From: Spartobacteria bacterium UBA695
Lineage (GTDB): Bacteria > Verrucomicrobiota > Verrucomicrobiia > Chthoniobacterales > Chthoniobacteraceae
DNA length: 23,799 bases
Direction of reading: 5' to 3'
Assembly: GCA_002298145.1 (NCBI GenBank)
Contig: DBMP01000030.1
Span: forward strand, 1 to 23,799
A model generated the notes under the pieces. That model saw only the letters and a program-made list of their open reading frames with translations. It searched no databases and had not been told where the DNA came from. This document shows, piece by piece, positions 12,911 through 20,159 of this stretch; position 1 is the first letter of the stretch, and each line of letters opens with the position of its first letter. A program made the translations under genes and the position numbers.

Positions 12911-13855
12911 TTACGGGATGACGGAGCGTAGGATGGCGGTGCCGGGTGCGACGGGCTTGAGCAGCCGGTCCTCCTGACTCGCGGAAACCAGGAAGAAGTG
13001 CCCGGGCCCGAAGGTCACGCCGCCGCATTCCACCTGCCCCGAGACGCAGGCGACGATGGCGAAATCCCCGGCGGGCGCGGCTTCACGCGGTGCCTCAAGG
13101 GCCCACCGGGCCACCTGGAAGTAGGGGCAATCGGCCAGGACTTCGTTGCACGGGTCCTGGAGCTGCGGCTCGTAGTCGGCAAAGTTGATGGAGCGCAGCG
13201 ACTCGGCGACGTGCAGGGCGCGCGGCTTGCCGTCGAGGCCGGTGCGGTTCCAGTCAAAGACGCGGTAGGTGGTGTCGCTGTTTTGCTGGATCTCGACGAT
13301 GACGTTGCCCGCGCCGATGGCGTGGACGCGACCGCTCGGGATGAAGATGGTGTCGCCCGGCTGGGTGGTGATGCGGTGGAGCAGGTCGGCGCAGTGGCCG
13401 CTGGCGAGGGCTTTTTCAAACTGATCGCGCGTGGTCCCGGCTTTGAGACCGGCGTAGAGGTCGGCCCCCTCCTCCGCCGCGGCGACGTACCACATCTCGG
13501 TCTTCGGCTCGCCCTTGAGCTGGCGGGCGACTTCGGCCGGGGGGTGGACTTGGACGGAGAGTTTATCGGCGGCGTCGAGGAGCTTGACCAGCAGCGGGAA
13601 GCGGCCTTGGAACCCGCTATAGCGTTCGCCAAAAACCTCCGCGCGCGTTTCGGTCCAGAGTTCGTTGAGCGTCTGGCCCCGGAGCGGCCCCGTGTGCACC
13701 ACGCTCTGGGCTTCCTCGCGGTCCACGATTTCCCAGGCCTCGCCGATCACCGCGCCGCTAGGCAGGTTCTTGCCAAAGAGGGTCTCCAGCTTGCGCCCTC
13801 CCCAGACGCGTTCCATGTAAAGCGGTTCGAAAATAAGCGGTGCGGTCAGTTTCAT
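12911..13855 (-). CDS. manA: Mannose-6-phosphate isomerase, class I
   Basis: A 314-residue zinc enzyme that interconverts mannose 6-phosphate and fructose 6-phosphate, feeding GDP-mannose and polysaccharide synthesis or mannose use. It is the short cupin form found in Bacillus-type ManA. Metal ligands fit the pattern: Gln102 and His104 (SVQVHP), Glu120 (KTEMWYV) and His178 (GRVHAIG), with the catalytic-site Arg204 (DWNRTG). The ATG at 13855 starts at MKLTAPLIFEP, the normal N-terminus. It is divergent from the ABC ATPase gene. A GC-rich hairpin (12889-12907) and a palindromic repeat follow the stop. Confidence 0.95.
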   Translation of the reverse strand: MKLTAPLIFEPLYMERVWGGRKLETLFGKNLPSGAVIGEAWEIVDREEAQSVVHTGPLRGQTLNELWTETRAEVFGERYSGFQGRFPLLVKLLDAADKLSVQVHPPAEVARQLKGEPKTEMWYVAAAEEGADLYAGLKAGTTRDQFEKALASGHCADLLHRITTQPGDTIFIPSGRVHAIGAGNVIVEIQQNSDTTYRVFDWNRTGLDGKPRALHVAESLRSINFADYEPQLQDPCNEVLADCPYFQVARWALEAPREAAPAGDFAIVACVSGQVECGGVTFGPGHFFLVSASQEDRLLKPVAPGTAILRSVIP

Positions 13856-13958
13856 TTTGGAAAAAAGCTACGGGCGAGATACGAGCGCCAAAGATAGAGG
13901 AAAATTGAAGGGAGGCAAGTCGCTTGCCGCAATCGCCCGGAATCCGTATCTTTCGCCC

Positions 13959-14942
13959 ATGCCCGCCGTCGAAGCCCGCCATCTTACGAAAATCTACCGC
14001 ACCTACCACAAGGAGGCCGGTCTGTGGGGGGCCGTCAAGGGGCTGGTCCACCGGAAGTATGACGAGACACGGGCGGCCAATGACGTCAGTTTTTCCATCG
14101 AGGAGGGGGAGTTCGTCGGTTTCCTGGGGCCCAACGGCGCGGGGAAGACGACGGTGCTCAAGATGCTCTCGGGGCTGCTCAACCCGAGCGGCGGCGAGGC
14201 GCGGGTGCTGGGGCACGTCCCCTGGGCGCGGGAGGATGCGCTGAAACGCCAATTTTCTCTCCTGCTGGGGCAAAAAAACGCGCTCTGGTGGGACCTCCCC
14301 GCGCGCGAGTCCCTGGAGCTCAACCGGGCGATCTACGGCATTGACCGGCGAGCGTTCGAGCAGGTGGTTCACGGGCTCTCGGAGCTGCTGGAGGTCACGG
14401 ACAAGCTCGATGTTATGGTGCGCGAGCTGAGCCTGGGCGAGCGGATGAAGATGGAGCTCATCGCGGCGCTGCTCCACGCGCCGAAGGTGCTTTTCCTGGA
14501 CGAGCCGACCATCGGCCTCGACGTGGGCAGCGCGAAAAAGGTGCGGGAGTTTCTCCAGCAGTACAACCGCGATCACCACATCGTGACGATGCTCACCAGC
14601 CACTACATGGCCGACATCGAGGCGCTCTGCCCGAGGGTGATCATCATCGACCATGGCCGGATCATGTTCGACGGGCCGCTGGGGACGATCGTGGACCGGT
14701 TTTCGACGCACAAGATGATCCTTTTCACTTTCGAGGCGGCGGCGGCCCGGGAGTTCTCGATGTTCGGGGAAGTCACCGAGCAAACGCCGCAAACGGTGCT
14801 CCTGAAAGTGCCCCGCGCCCAGGTGGCGGAGACCTGCCGGGCGGTGCTGGCCCGCGAGCGGGTGAGCGACATCACGGTGCAGGAACTCCCCATCGAGGAG
14901 GTCATCCGGAGGATGTTCCTGGAGTCGCAGGCGGAGGGGTAG
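13959..14942 (+). CDS. ABC transporter ATP-binding protein (ABC-2 type, COG4586-like)
   Basis: A 327-residue ATPase with Walker A GPNGAGKT (57-64), the signature variant LSLGER (157-162), Walker B VLFLDE (177-182) and switch His215. The N-terminal insertion before strand 2 (HKEAGLWGAVKGLVHRKY) marks the subfamily paired with ABC-2 type permeases. The region after about 250 is a C-terminal extension. The frame is open back to 13857, but ATG 13959 begins the conserved fold. No permease lies next to it; the following gene is an HdeD-like protein 72 bp downstream. Substrate unknown. Confidence 0.9.
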   Translation: MPAVEARHLTKIYRTYHKEAGLWGAVKGLVHRKYDETRAANDVSFSIEEGEFVGFLGPNGAGKTTVLKMLSGLLNPSGGEARVLGHVPWAREDALKRQFSLLLGQKNALWWDLPARESLELNRAIYGIDRRAFEQVVHGLSELLEVTDKLDVMVRELSLGERMKMELIAALLHAPKVLFLDEPTIGLDVGSAKKVREFLQQYNRDHHIVTMLTSHYMADIEALCPRVIIIDHGRIMFDGPLGTIVDRFSTHKMILFTFEAAAAREFSMFGEVTEQTPQTVLLKVPRAQVAETCRAVLARERVSDITVQELPIEEVIRRMFLESQAEG

Positions 14943-15014
14943 AGGGAAGAGACCAGAGACGGGGTGAGCTCAAAAGCCGCGCGGTATCCGTTCCTTCTGT
15001 AAAGGGGGAAATTT

Positions 15015-15575
15015 ATGCCTATAGGAGTCATTATGCCGGGGATGGACGAAGTCCGGCGCCATTGGGGCTGGGTGCTCGTGCTCGGCATTGTTCTTTTCGT
15101 CCTGGGTCTGGTTGCCACCTCGGCGGCGTTCACCACGACGCTGCTCACGGTGCTGCTGATCGGGGTGCTGCTGGTGATCGCGGGGATCTTCGAAATGGTC
15201 AACGCGTTCCGCAGCGCCAAGTACGGCGGTTTCTGGCTGCATCTCTTTACCGCGTTGCTCGACCTGGTCTGCGGCGCGCTCTTGATGGCTTATCCGGGAG
15301 CCGGGGCGCTGACGCTGACGCTGATTCTGGCGATCTTTTTCCTGGTCGGCGGCGGCATGACCATGATCTCCGCGCTGATGGCCAACCTGCCGTGTGGCGG
15401 CTGGGCCGTCTTGAGCGGGATTTTGGACGTGATCCTGGGGATTTTTCTGCTGAGTTCCTGGCCGTTCTCGGGGCTTTGGTTCCTGGGGCTGGCCGTGGGC
15501 ATCAGCCTGATCTTCCGCGGATTCTGGTGGGCCGCCTTTGCGCTCGCCGCGCGGAAGCTGCCAGCGGGTATTTAG
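15015..15575 (+). CDS. HdeD-family (DUF308) membrane protein
   Basis: A 186-residue protein with about six closely spaced membrane helices from residue 18 to 175. It has the HdeD/DUF308 pattern of paired Gly-rich helices, with HWGWVLVLGIVLFVLG near the start and a GIFEMVNAFRS motif near 57-67. E. coli HdeD helps with acid resistance at high cell density; the role here is not known. A clear AAAGGGGG ribosome-binding sequence precedes ATG 15015 by about 6 nt. It may share a transcript with the ABC ATPase and ends at a strong terminator. Confidence 0.88.
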   Translation: MPIGVIMPGMDEVRRHWGWVLVLGIVLFVLGLVATSAAFTTTLLTVLLIGVLLVIAGIFEMVNAFRSAKYGGFWLHLFTALLDLVCGALLMAYPGAGALTLTLILAIFFLVGGGMTMISALMANLPCGGWAVLSGILDVILGIFLLSSWPFSGLWFLGLAVGISLIFRGFWWAAFALAARKLPAGI

Positions 15576-15595
15576 GAAGACGACAGAGAGAAGGG

Positions 15596-15660
15596 GAGAC
15601 GCGGAGACTCGGGGAGACGGGGCACAGACGCCCCTCTCCCCATCTCCGCGTCTCTTTTTT
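15596..15660 (+). terminator. Strong intrinsic terminator after the HdeD-like gene
   Basis: Arm 15596-15623 pairs with 15630-15654 over about 23 bp with a few bulges; the outer GAGACGCGGAGA/TCTCCGCGTCTC is perfect. Six T follow at 15655-15660. It separates the HdeD-like gene from the feo-suf operon. The length is greater than most terminators, so it may also be a repeat element. Confidence 0.85.
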
Positions 15661-15778
15661 CTCCGCGGCTTCCCCCTCCCCCGCCCCCTTGCCGTTTTTT
15701 GCGTTCTTCTGACCGCATTACGCTCTTTTTTTGACACCGGAGCGCGACGGCGGCATTCTCGAGGCCATAAGATTCCGC

Positions 15779-15807
15779 TTGATTTTGCGATTGAATCTCA
15801 ATACCAT
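15779..15807 (+). promoter_or_regulatory. Candidate feoA promoter with Fur-box-like repeat
   Basis: TTGATT (15779-15784), a 17-nt spacer and TACCAT (15802-15807) match four of six bases at each box. The inverted repeat ATTGA-ATC-TCAAT (15790-15802) occupies the spacer, where Fur would block RNA polymerase. Transcription would begin only a few bases before the feoA ATG, in keeping with its lack of a Shine-Dalgarno. An alternative is TTGACA (15731-15736) with CATTCT 17 nt later. Confidence 0.35.
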
Positions 15808-15818
15808 CTGACCTGACC

Positions 15819-16082
15819 ATGACTCGCCCTGCTTCCCAAAAAACAGCTCTCCCCGGCGTCTCGCTGGCGACGCTCGCGGCACGCCAAGTGGCCCGCATCA
15901 CGGGCTTTGATCTTCCGCCGGAACGGCGCGCCCGCCTCCTGGAGATGGGCCTGACGACGGGAGCCGAGGTGGAGCTCATCCGATTTGCTCCGCTTGGGGA
16001 TCCCATAGAAATCGAGGTGCGCGGTTACCGTCTTTCCCTTCGCAAACGGGAAGCCCGGGGAATCCGTGTAGCCTGTCTATGA
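15819..16082 (+). CDS. feoA: Ferrous iron transport protein A
   Basis: An 87-residue SH3-like FeoA protein, a cytoplasmic accessory of the FeoB ferrous iron channel. The family pattern is clear: VARITGFDLPPERRARLLEMGLTTGAEVELIRFAPLGDPIEIEVRGYRLSLRK is split here as ARITGFD, RARLLEMGL, APLGDPIEIEV and GYRLSLRK. Residues before about 20 are a variable N-terminal extension. The stop overlaps the feoB start (ATGA), typical of coupled feoA-feoB. It heads the operon. Confidence 0.95.
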   Translation: MTRPASQKTALPGVSLATLAARQVARITGFDLPPERRARLLEMGLTTGAEVELIRFAPLGDPIEIEVRGYRLSLRKREARGIRVACL

Positions 16083-18250
16083 ACGTCGCGCACCAAGTCG
16101 AGCGTTTCCGCCACAACGGCCACAGCCACAGCCACGCACAAGCTCATCATTCAACTGGCCCGGGCAAGGGGCACCGCCACGTGGCCATCGCGGGCAACCC
16201 GAACTGCGGCAAGAGCACGCTCTTTAATCTCCTGACGGGCCTGCGCCAGAAGGTGGGCAACTACCCGGGCGTGACGGTGGAGCGCAAGGTGGGCCGCTTT
16301 TACGGGCTCCATGGGGAGCCGATGGTGCTTTTCGATCTTCCGGGCAGCTACAGCCTGCAAGTGCGCTCGCCCGACGAGGCGGTTTCGCGCGATGTGCTCC
16401 TGGGCCGCGAGGCCGGGACGCCGCAGCCGGATCTGGTGATCGCTGTGGTGGACGCCTCGAACCTGGAGCGCAATCTTTACCTCGTAGCGCAGCTCCTGGA
16501 CCTCAATCTGCCGATGGTCGTGGTGCTCAACATGTTCGACATGGCCGAGCGCTCGGGCATCCGCCTGGACGTGGCGGCCCTGGAGGAGGAGCTGGGCGTG
16601 CCGGTGATCCCGGTGGTGGCCACCGAGGGGCGCGGCATCATTGAGCTGAAAACCGCTATTTCAAAAGCGACGCTGACCCCGCCGCTCAAGCGCCCGCCGA
16701 TGCCGGAGGCCATCGACGCCGAGGTGCGTACGCTGGCGCAGACGCTGCCGCTCTCGCCGAACCAGGCGTTTTCCGAGGCGCTGCTTTTATTGACGCTGCA
16801 CGACCGGGCGCTGGAGGACCTGGCGGCCCACCGGGCAACGGTGGTGGCCGGGGTGACGGCGGCCCAGAACCGCCTGAAAGCCGAAGGGATGGACCCGCTC
16901 TGCGTGCTCGTGGAGGCGCGTTATGAGTGGATCAACCGCATTTGCCAGCGCGCGGTGGTAAAGCCCTCGCGCGGGGGAAGCCCCTCGCTGACGGACCGGC
17001 TCGACCGGGTGTTGATCCACCGAGTGTGGGGCTGGGTGTTTTTCATCGGCGCGATGACGCTGATGTTCCTTTCGATCTTCACGCTGGCGCAGATCCCCAT
17101 GGACTGGATCGACTCGGGCGTCCACGCGCTGGCCTCGTGGCTCGGCGGGCACCTGCCAGAGAGCCACGTGCGCAGCCTGCTGGTGGACGGGATCATCCCC
17201 GGTGTGGGCGGGGTGCTCATTTTCCTGCCGCAGATCATGATCCTTTATTTCTTCCTGGGGCTCCTGGAAGACAGCGGTTACATGGCACGCGCCGCGTTCT
17301 TGATGGACCGCGTGATGTCGATAGTGGGGCTGCATGGAAAGTCGTTCATACCGCTCTTAAGCTCCTTTGCCTGCGCCATTCCGGGTGTAATGGCCGCGCG
17401 CACGGTGGAGAACCGCAATGACCGGATCGCGACGATCCTGGTGGCTCCCTTGATGAGCTGCTCGGCGCGCATCCCGGTTTACACGCTGATGATTTCCGTC
17501 CTCCTGCCGCGGACTGCCCCTCTGACCAAGGCAGCCATGATGCTAGCCCTCTACGGGCTGGGCGTGGTGGCGGCCTTCTCGCTGGCGTTCGTGCTGAAGC
17601 GGACGTTCCTAAAGAGCGACGCCTCGATGCTGCTCCTGGAGCTGCCGCCCTACCGCAAGCCGTCGCTGCGGAACGTGGGCGTCTGCATGAAAGAGCGTGC
17701 GGGGCTCTTCGTGACACGCGCGGGCACGGTGATCCTCGCCCTCTCGGTGCTGCTCTGGGCGCTGGTGAGCTTCCCGAAACCGGCCGACCCGTCGGTCTCG
17801 CGCGGCGAGGCCATGGCGCAGAGCTTTGCCGGTCAAATGGGCCGGGGCATCGAGCCGATCATCAAGCCGCTGGGGTATGACTGGAAGATCGGCGTGGGGC
17901 TGATCAGTTCCTTCGCCGCCCGGGAGGTCTTCGTCGGCACGATGGGGATTGTCTACAACGTGGAGGGAGACGAAAAGGCCGGAGACGACGCCACCAAAGG
18001 CGGGACGCTTCGCGACACCATGAGCGCCGAAACGCGCCCCGATGGGACGCCGGTCTTTACGCCGCTCGTCTGCCTCGGGCTGATGGTCTTTTACGTCCTG
18101 GCCATGCAGTGCATCGGCACGCTGGCGGTGGTGCGGCGCGAGACGAACTCCTGGCGCTGGCCGCTCATCCAGATCGCCCTGCTCTCCACGCTGGCGTGGG
18201 TGGGGGCCTTTGCGGTATACCAAGGGGGACGCCTCCTGGGATTTCACTAA
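16079..18250 (+). CDS. feoB: Ferrous iron transport protein B
   Basis: A 723-residue inner-membrane ferrous iron transporter. The N-terminal G domain has G1 GNPNCGKST (39-47), G2 near Thr66 (YPGVTVE), G3 DLPG (86-89) and G4 NMFD (151-154). Membrane helices run from about 315 to the C-terminus and contain the conserved core motifs FACAIPGVMAARTVENRNDR and LMSCSARIPVY, whose Cys residues are linked to iron passage. The first 34 residues contain nine His, an extension not typical of FeoB and possibly metal-binding. It overlaps feoA by 4 nt and is followed by the Cys-rich peptide gene. Confidence 0.97.
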   Translation: MNVAHQVERFRHNGHSHSHAQAHHSTGPGKGHRHVAIAGNPNCGKSTLFNLLTGLRQKVGNYPGVTVERKVGRFYGLHGEPMVLFDLPGSYSLQVRSPDEAVSRDVLLGREAGTPQPDLVIAVVDASNLERNLYLVAQLLDLNLPMVVVLNMFDMAERSGIRLDVAALEEELGVPVIPVVATEGRGIIELKTAISKATLTPPLKRPPMPEAIDAEVRTLAQTLPLSPNQAFSEALLLLTLHDRALEDLAAHRATVVAGVTAAQNRLKAEGMDPLCVLVEARYEWINRICQRAVVKPSRGGSPSLTDRLDRVLIHRVWGWVFFIGAMTLMFLSIFTLAQIPMDWIDSGVHALASWLGGHLPESHVRSLLVDGIIPGVGGVLIFLPQIMILYFFLGLLEDSGYMARAAFLMDRVMSIVGLHGKSFIPLLSSFACAIPGVMAARTVENRNDRIATILVAPLMSCSARIPVYTLMISVLLPRTAPLTKAAMMLALYGLGVVAAFSLAFVLKRTFLKSDASMLLLELPPYRKPSLRNVGVCMKERAGLFVTRAGTVILALSVLLWALVSFPKPADPSVSRGEAMAQSFAGQMGRGIEPIIKPLGYDWKIGVGLISSFAAREVFVGTMGIVYNVEGDEKAGDDATKGGTLRDTMSAETRPDGTPVFTPLVCLGLMVFYVLAMQCIGTLAVVRRETNSWRWPLIQIALLSTLAWVGAFAVYQGGRLLGFH

Positions 18251-18270
18251 CCAAGTAACTACATCCGATT

Positions 18271-18405
18271 ATGAACCCAATTCTCGATCAGATCCTCGTG
18301 GGAGCAGTGATTGCCGTGGCGCTAGTATACTTTATCTTTCGGAAGAAAAAATGCGGGGCCGGATGCGACTGCACCACGGCACGGCTGAAGCGTAACGTAA
18401 AATGA
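18271..18405 (+). CDS. FeoB-associated Cys-rich membrane protein
   Basis: A 44-residue protein: one membrane helix (about 6-23), a basic stop-transfer sequence (RKKK), then CGAGCDC with three Cys in six residues (Cys28, Cys32, Cys34). This matches the small FeoB-associated Cys-rich membrane proteins found next to feoB in other bacteria and proposed to handle iron delivered by FeoB. It starts 20 bp after the feoB stop. Its TGA overlaps the ATG of the next gene (ATGA at 18402-18405), so translation is probably coupled. It is short enough to be missed by gene finders. Confidence 0.85.
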   Translation: MNPILDQILVGAVIAVALVYFIFRKKKCGAGCDCTTARLKRNVK

Positions 18406-20129
18406 ATGCATCCAACCTTTCGTGGGAGAAAATCCGCGCTGATTTCCCCATCCTCAACCAACAAGTCCATGGCAAACCGCTAATCTATTTCGACAACGCG
18501 GCGACCTCGCAGAAGCCGCAGGCGGTCATTGACACGATCCGCCACTATTACGAGCGGGATAACTCGAACGTTCACCGCGGCATGCACGAGCTGAGCGCGC
18601 GGGCCACGGACGCCTACGAGGAGGCCCGCAAAAAGGTGGCCCGCTACCTCAACGCGGCAAGCCCGGAGGAGATCGTCTTTACCCGGGGCACGACGGAGGG
18701 GATCAACCTCGTGGCGCAGACCTGGGGCGAGACGTTCATCCATGAAGGGGACGTGATTTTGATCACCGAAATGGAGCACCACAGCAACATGGTGCCCTGG
18801 CAGCTCCTGGCGGAACGGTCCGGGGCGAAGCTGCGCTATTTCCCAATCAACGACCGGCACGAGCTGGATCTCTCGAAGCTCGACGAGGTGCTCACCGACG
18901 ACGTAAAGCTCTTTGCCTTCAATCATATTTCCAACTCACTCGGGACGATCAACCCGGTCAAAGAACTTTGCGCGGCGGCCCGGAAGGTCGGCGCGGTAAC
19001 GCTCGTAGACGCGGCCCAGAGCGCGGGGCATCTGCCCATCGACGTACAGGCCCTCGGGTGCGATTTCCTTTCCCTCTCCGGCCACAAAATGTGCGGGCCG
19101 ACGGGGATCGGCGCGCTCTATGGCAAGAAGGCGATCCTCAACTCCATCCCCCCGTGGCAGGGCGGCGGCGACATGATCGAGACGGTGCACTACGAAAAGA
19201 GCACGTTCAAGAACGCCCCCTACCGCTTCGAGGCCGGGACGCCCAACATCGCAGGGGCCATCGGGCTCGGCGCGGCGGTGGACTACATCGAGTCGATCGG
19301 ACGGCAGGCGATTTGGGATCACGACGCCGAGATGACTCAGTATGCGCTCGAAAAGCTGGGCAAGATTCCCGGGCTCAAGATCCTGGGCCCGCCCGCCGGA
19401 ACGCCGCGCGGAGCGGTAGTCAGCTTTGTCATCGGCGAGACGCACGCGCACGACCTGGTAACCATGGCCGACGAACACGGCCTGGCTCTGCGCGGCGGCC
19501 ACCACTGCACGCAGCCGCTGATGCGCAAGCTGGGGCTCGTCTCCACGGCGCGCGCGAGCTTCTATTTTTATAACACGAAGGCGGAGATCGACCGGATGGT
19601 GGAGATTCTCGGCGCGGCGGCGGGAACGGAAGCGGCCGCCGCGGTATCGCTGCCGCTGGGTGAGCTTTACGAGATGGTCGTAACGGACCACGCGCACCGG
19701 CCACGCAATTTTGGCGAGCTCCAGGGCGAGGAGATCGTCCACGTGCACGGCGACAACCCGTCGTGCGGCGATTCCATCGACCTGCATGTGAAGTTCGCCG
19801 ACGACAAAGTTGAGGACCTCAAATTCACCGGCGCGGGCTGCATGGTCTGCATGACCTCGGCCTCGCTGATGACCGTGAAGCTCAAGGGCAAGCCACGCGA
19901 GGAAGCGCAGCGGATGCTCCACCTTTTCCACGACCGCGTCTCGGCTCCGGCGGGCGAAGATCCGGGCCGGGGCCCGAAAGAGCTGGGCGACCTGAACGTC
20001 CTCGGCGGCGTGCGGAAGTTCCCGCAGCGCGTAAAGTGCGCAATGCTGGCCTGGCGGGCGTTCGAACAGGCGCTCCAGGAGTCCAGCGCGGAAAACCCGT
20101 CCGTGACGACCGAAGAAGCGGATCACTAA
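18402..20129 (+). CDS. sufS: Cysteine desulfurase SufS fused to SufU-type scaffold
   Basis: A 575-residue fusion. Residues 1-405 are a SufS-type PLP cysteine desulfurase: His125/His126 (EMEHHSN), Lys229 for PLP (SGHKMCGPTG) and the persulfide Cys369 (RGGHHCTQP). After an Ala-rich linker (about 405-418), residues 420-560 are a SufU-like domain with Cys455 and Asp457 (NPSCGDS), Cys480 (GAGC) and Cys546 (RVKCAMLAW). The spacing of 66 residues between the last two Cys fits SufU, which carries an insertion absent from IscU. An extra Cys483 lies in GCMVC, where SufU usually has GCSIS. The product would move sulfur from cysteine to the scaffold or a zinc site. It overlaps the peptide gene upstream by ATGA. 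Confidence 0.95.
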   Translation: MNASNLSWEKIRADFPILNQQVHGKPLIYFDNAATSQKPQAVIDTIRHYYERDNSNVHRGMHELSARATDAYEEARKKVARYLNAASPEEIVFTRGTTEGINLVAQTWGETFIHEGDVILITEMEHHSNMVPWQLLAERSGAKLRYFPINDRHELDLSKLDEVLTDDVKLFAFNHISNSLGTINPVKELCAAARKVGAVTLVDAAQSAGHLPIDVQALGCDFLSLSGHKMCGPTGIGALYGKKAILNSIPPWQGGGDMIETVHYEKSTFKNAPYRFEAGTPNIAGAIGLGAAVDYIESIGRQAIWDHDAEMTQYALEKLGKIPGLKILGPPAGTPRGAVVSFVIGETHAHDLVTMADEHGLALRGGHHCTQPLMRKLGLVSTARASFYFYNTKAEIDRMVEILGAAAGTEAAAAVSLPLGELYEMVVTDHAHRPRNFGELQGEEIVHVHGDNPSCGDSIDLHVKFADDKVEDLKFTGAGCMVCMTSASLMTVKLKGKPREEAQRMLHLFHDRVSAPAGEDPGRGPKELGDLNVLGGVRKFPQRVKCAMLAWRAFEQALQESSAENPSVTTEEADH

Positions 20130-20159
20130 TCGCTCATCACTCCTCGTGGGCCCGGCGTT

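Noticed and set aside
12998..13897. 299-codon plus-strand frame over manA
   Set aside because: Shadow of manA; no domain and wrong composition.
13857..13958. N-terminal extension of the ABC ATPase
   Set aside because: It lies in the divergent promoter region with manA and has no family support.
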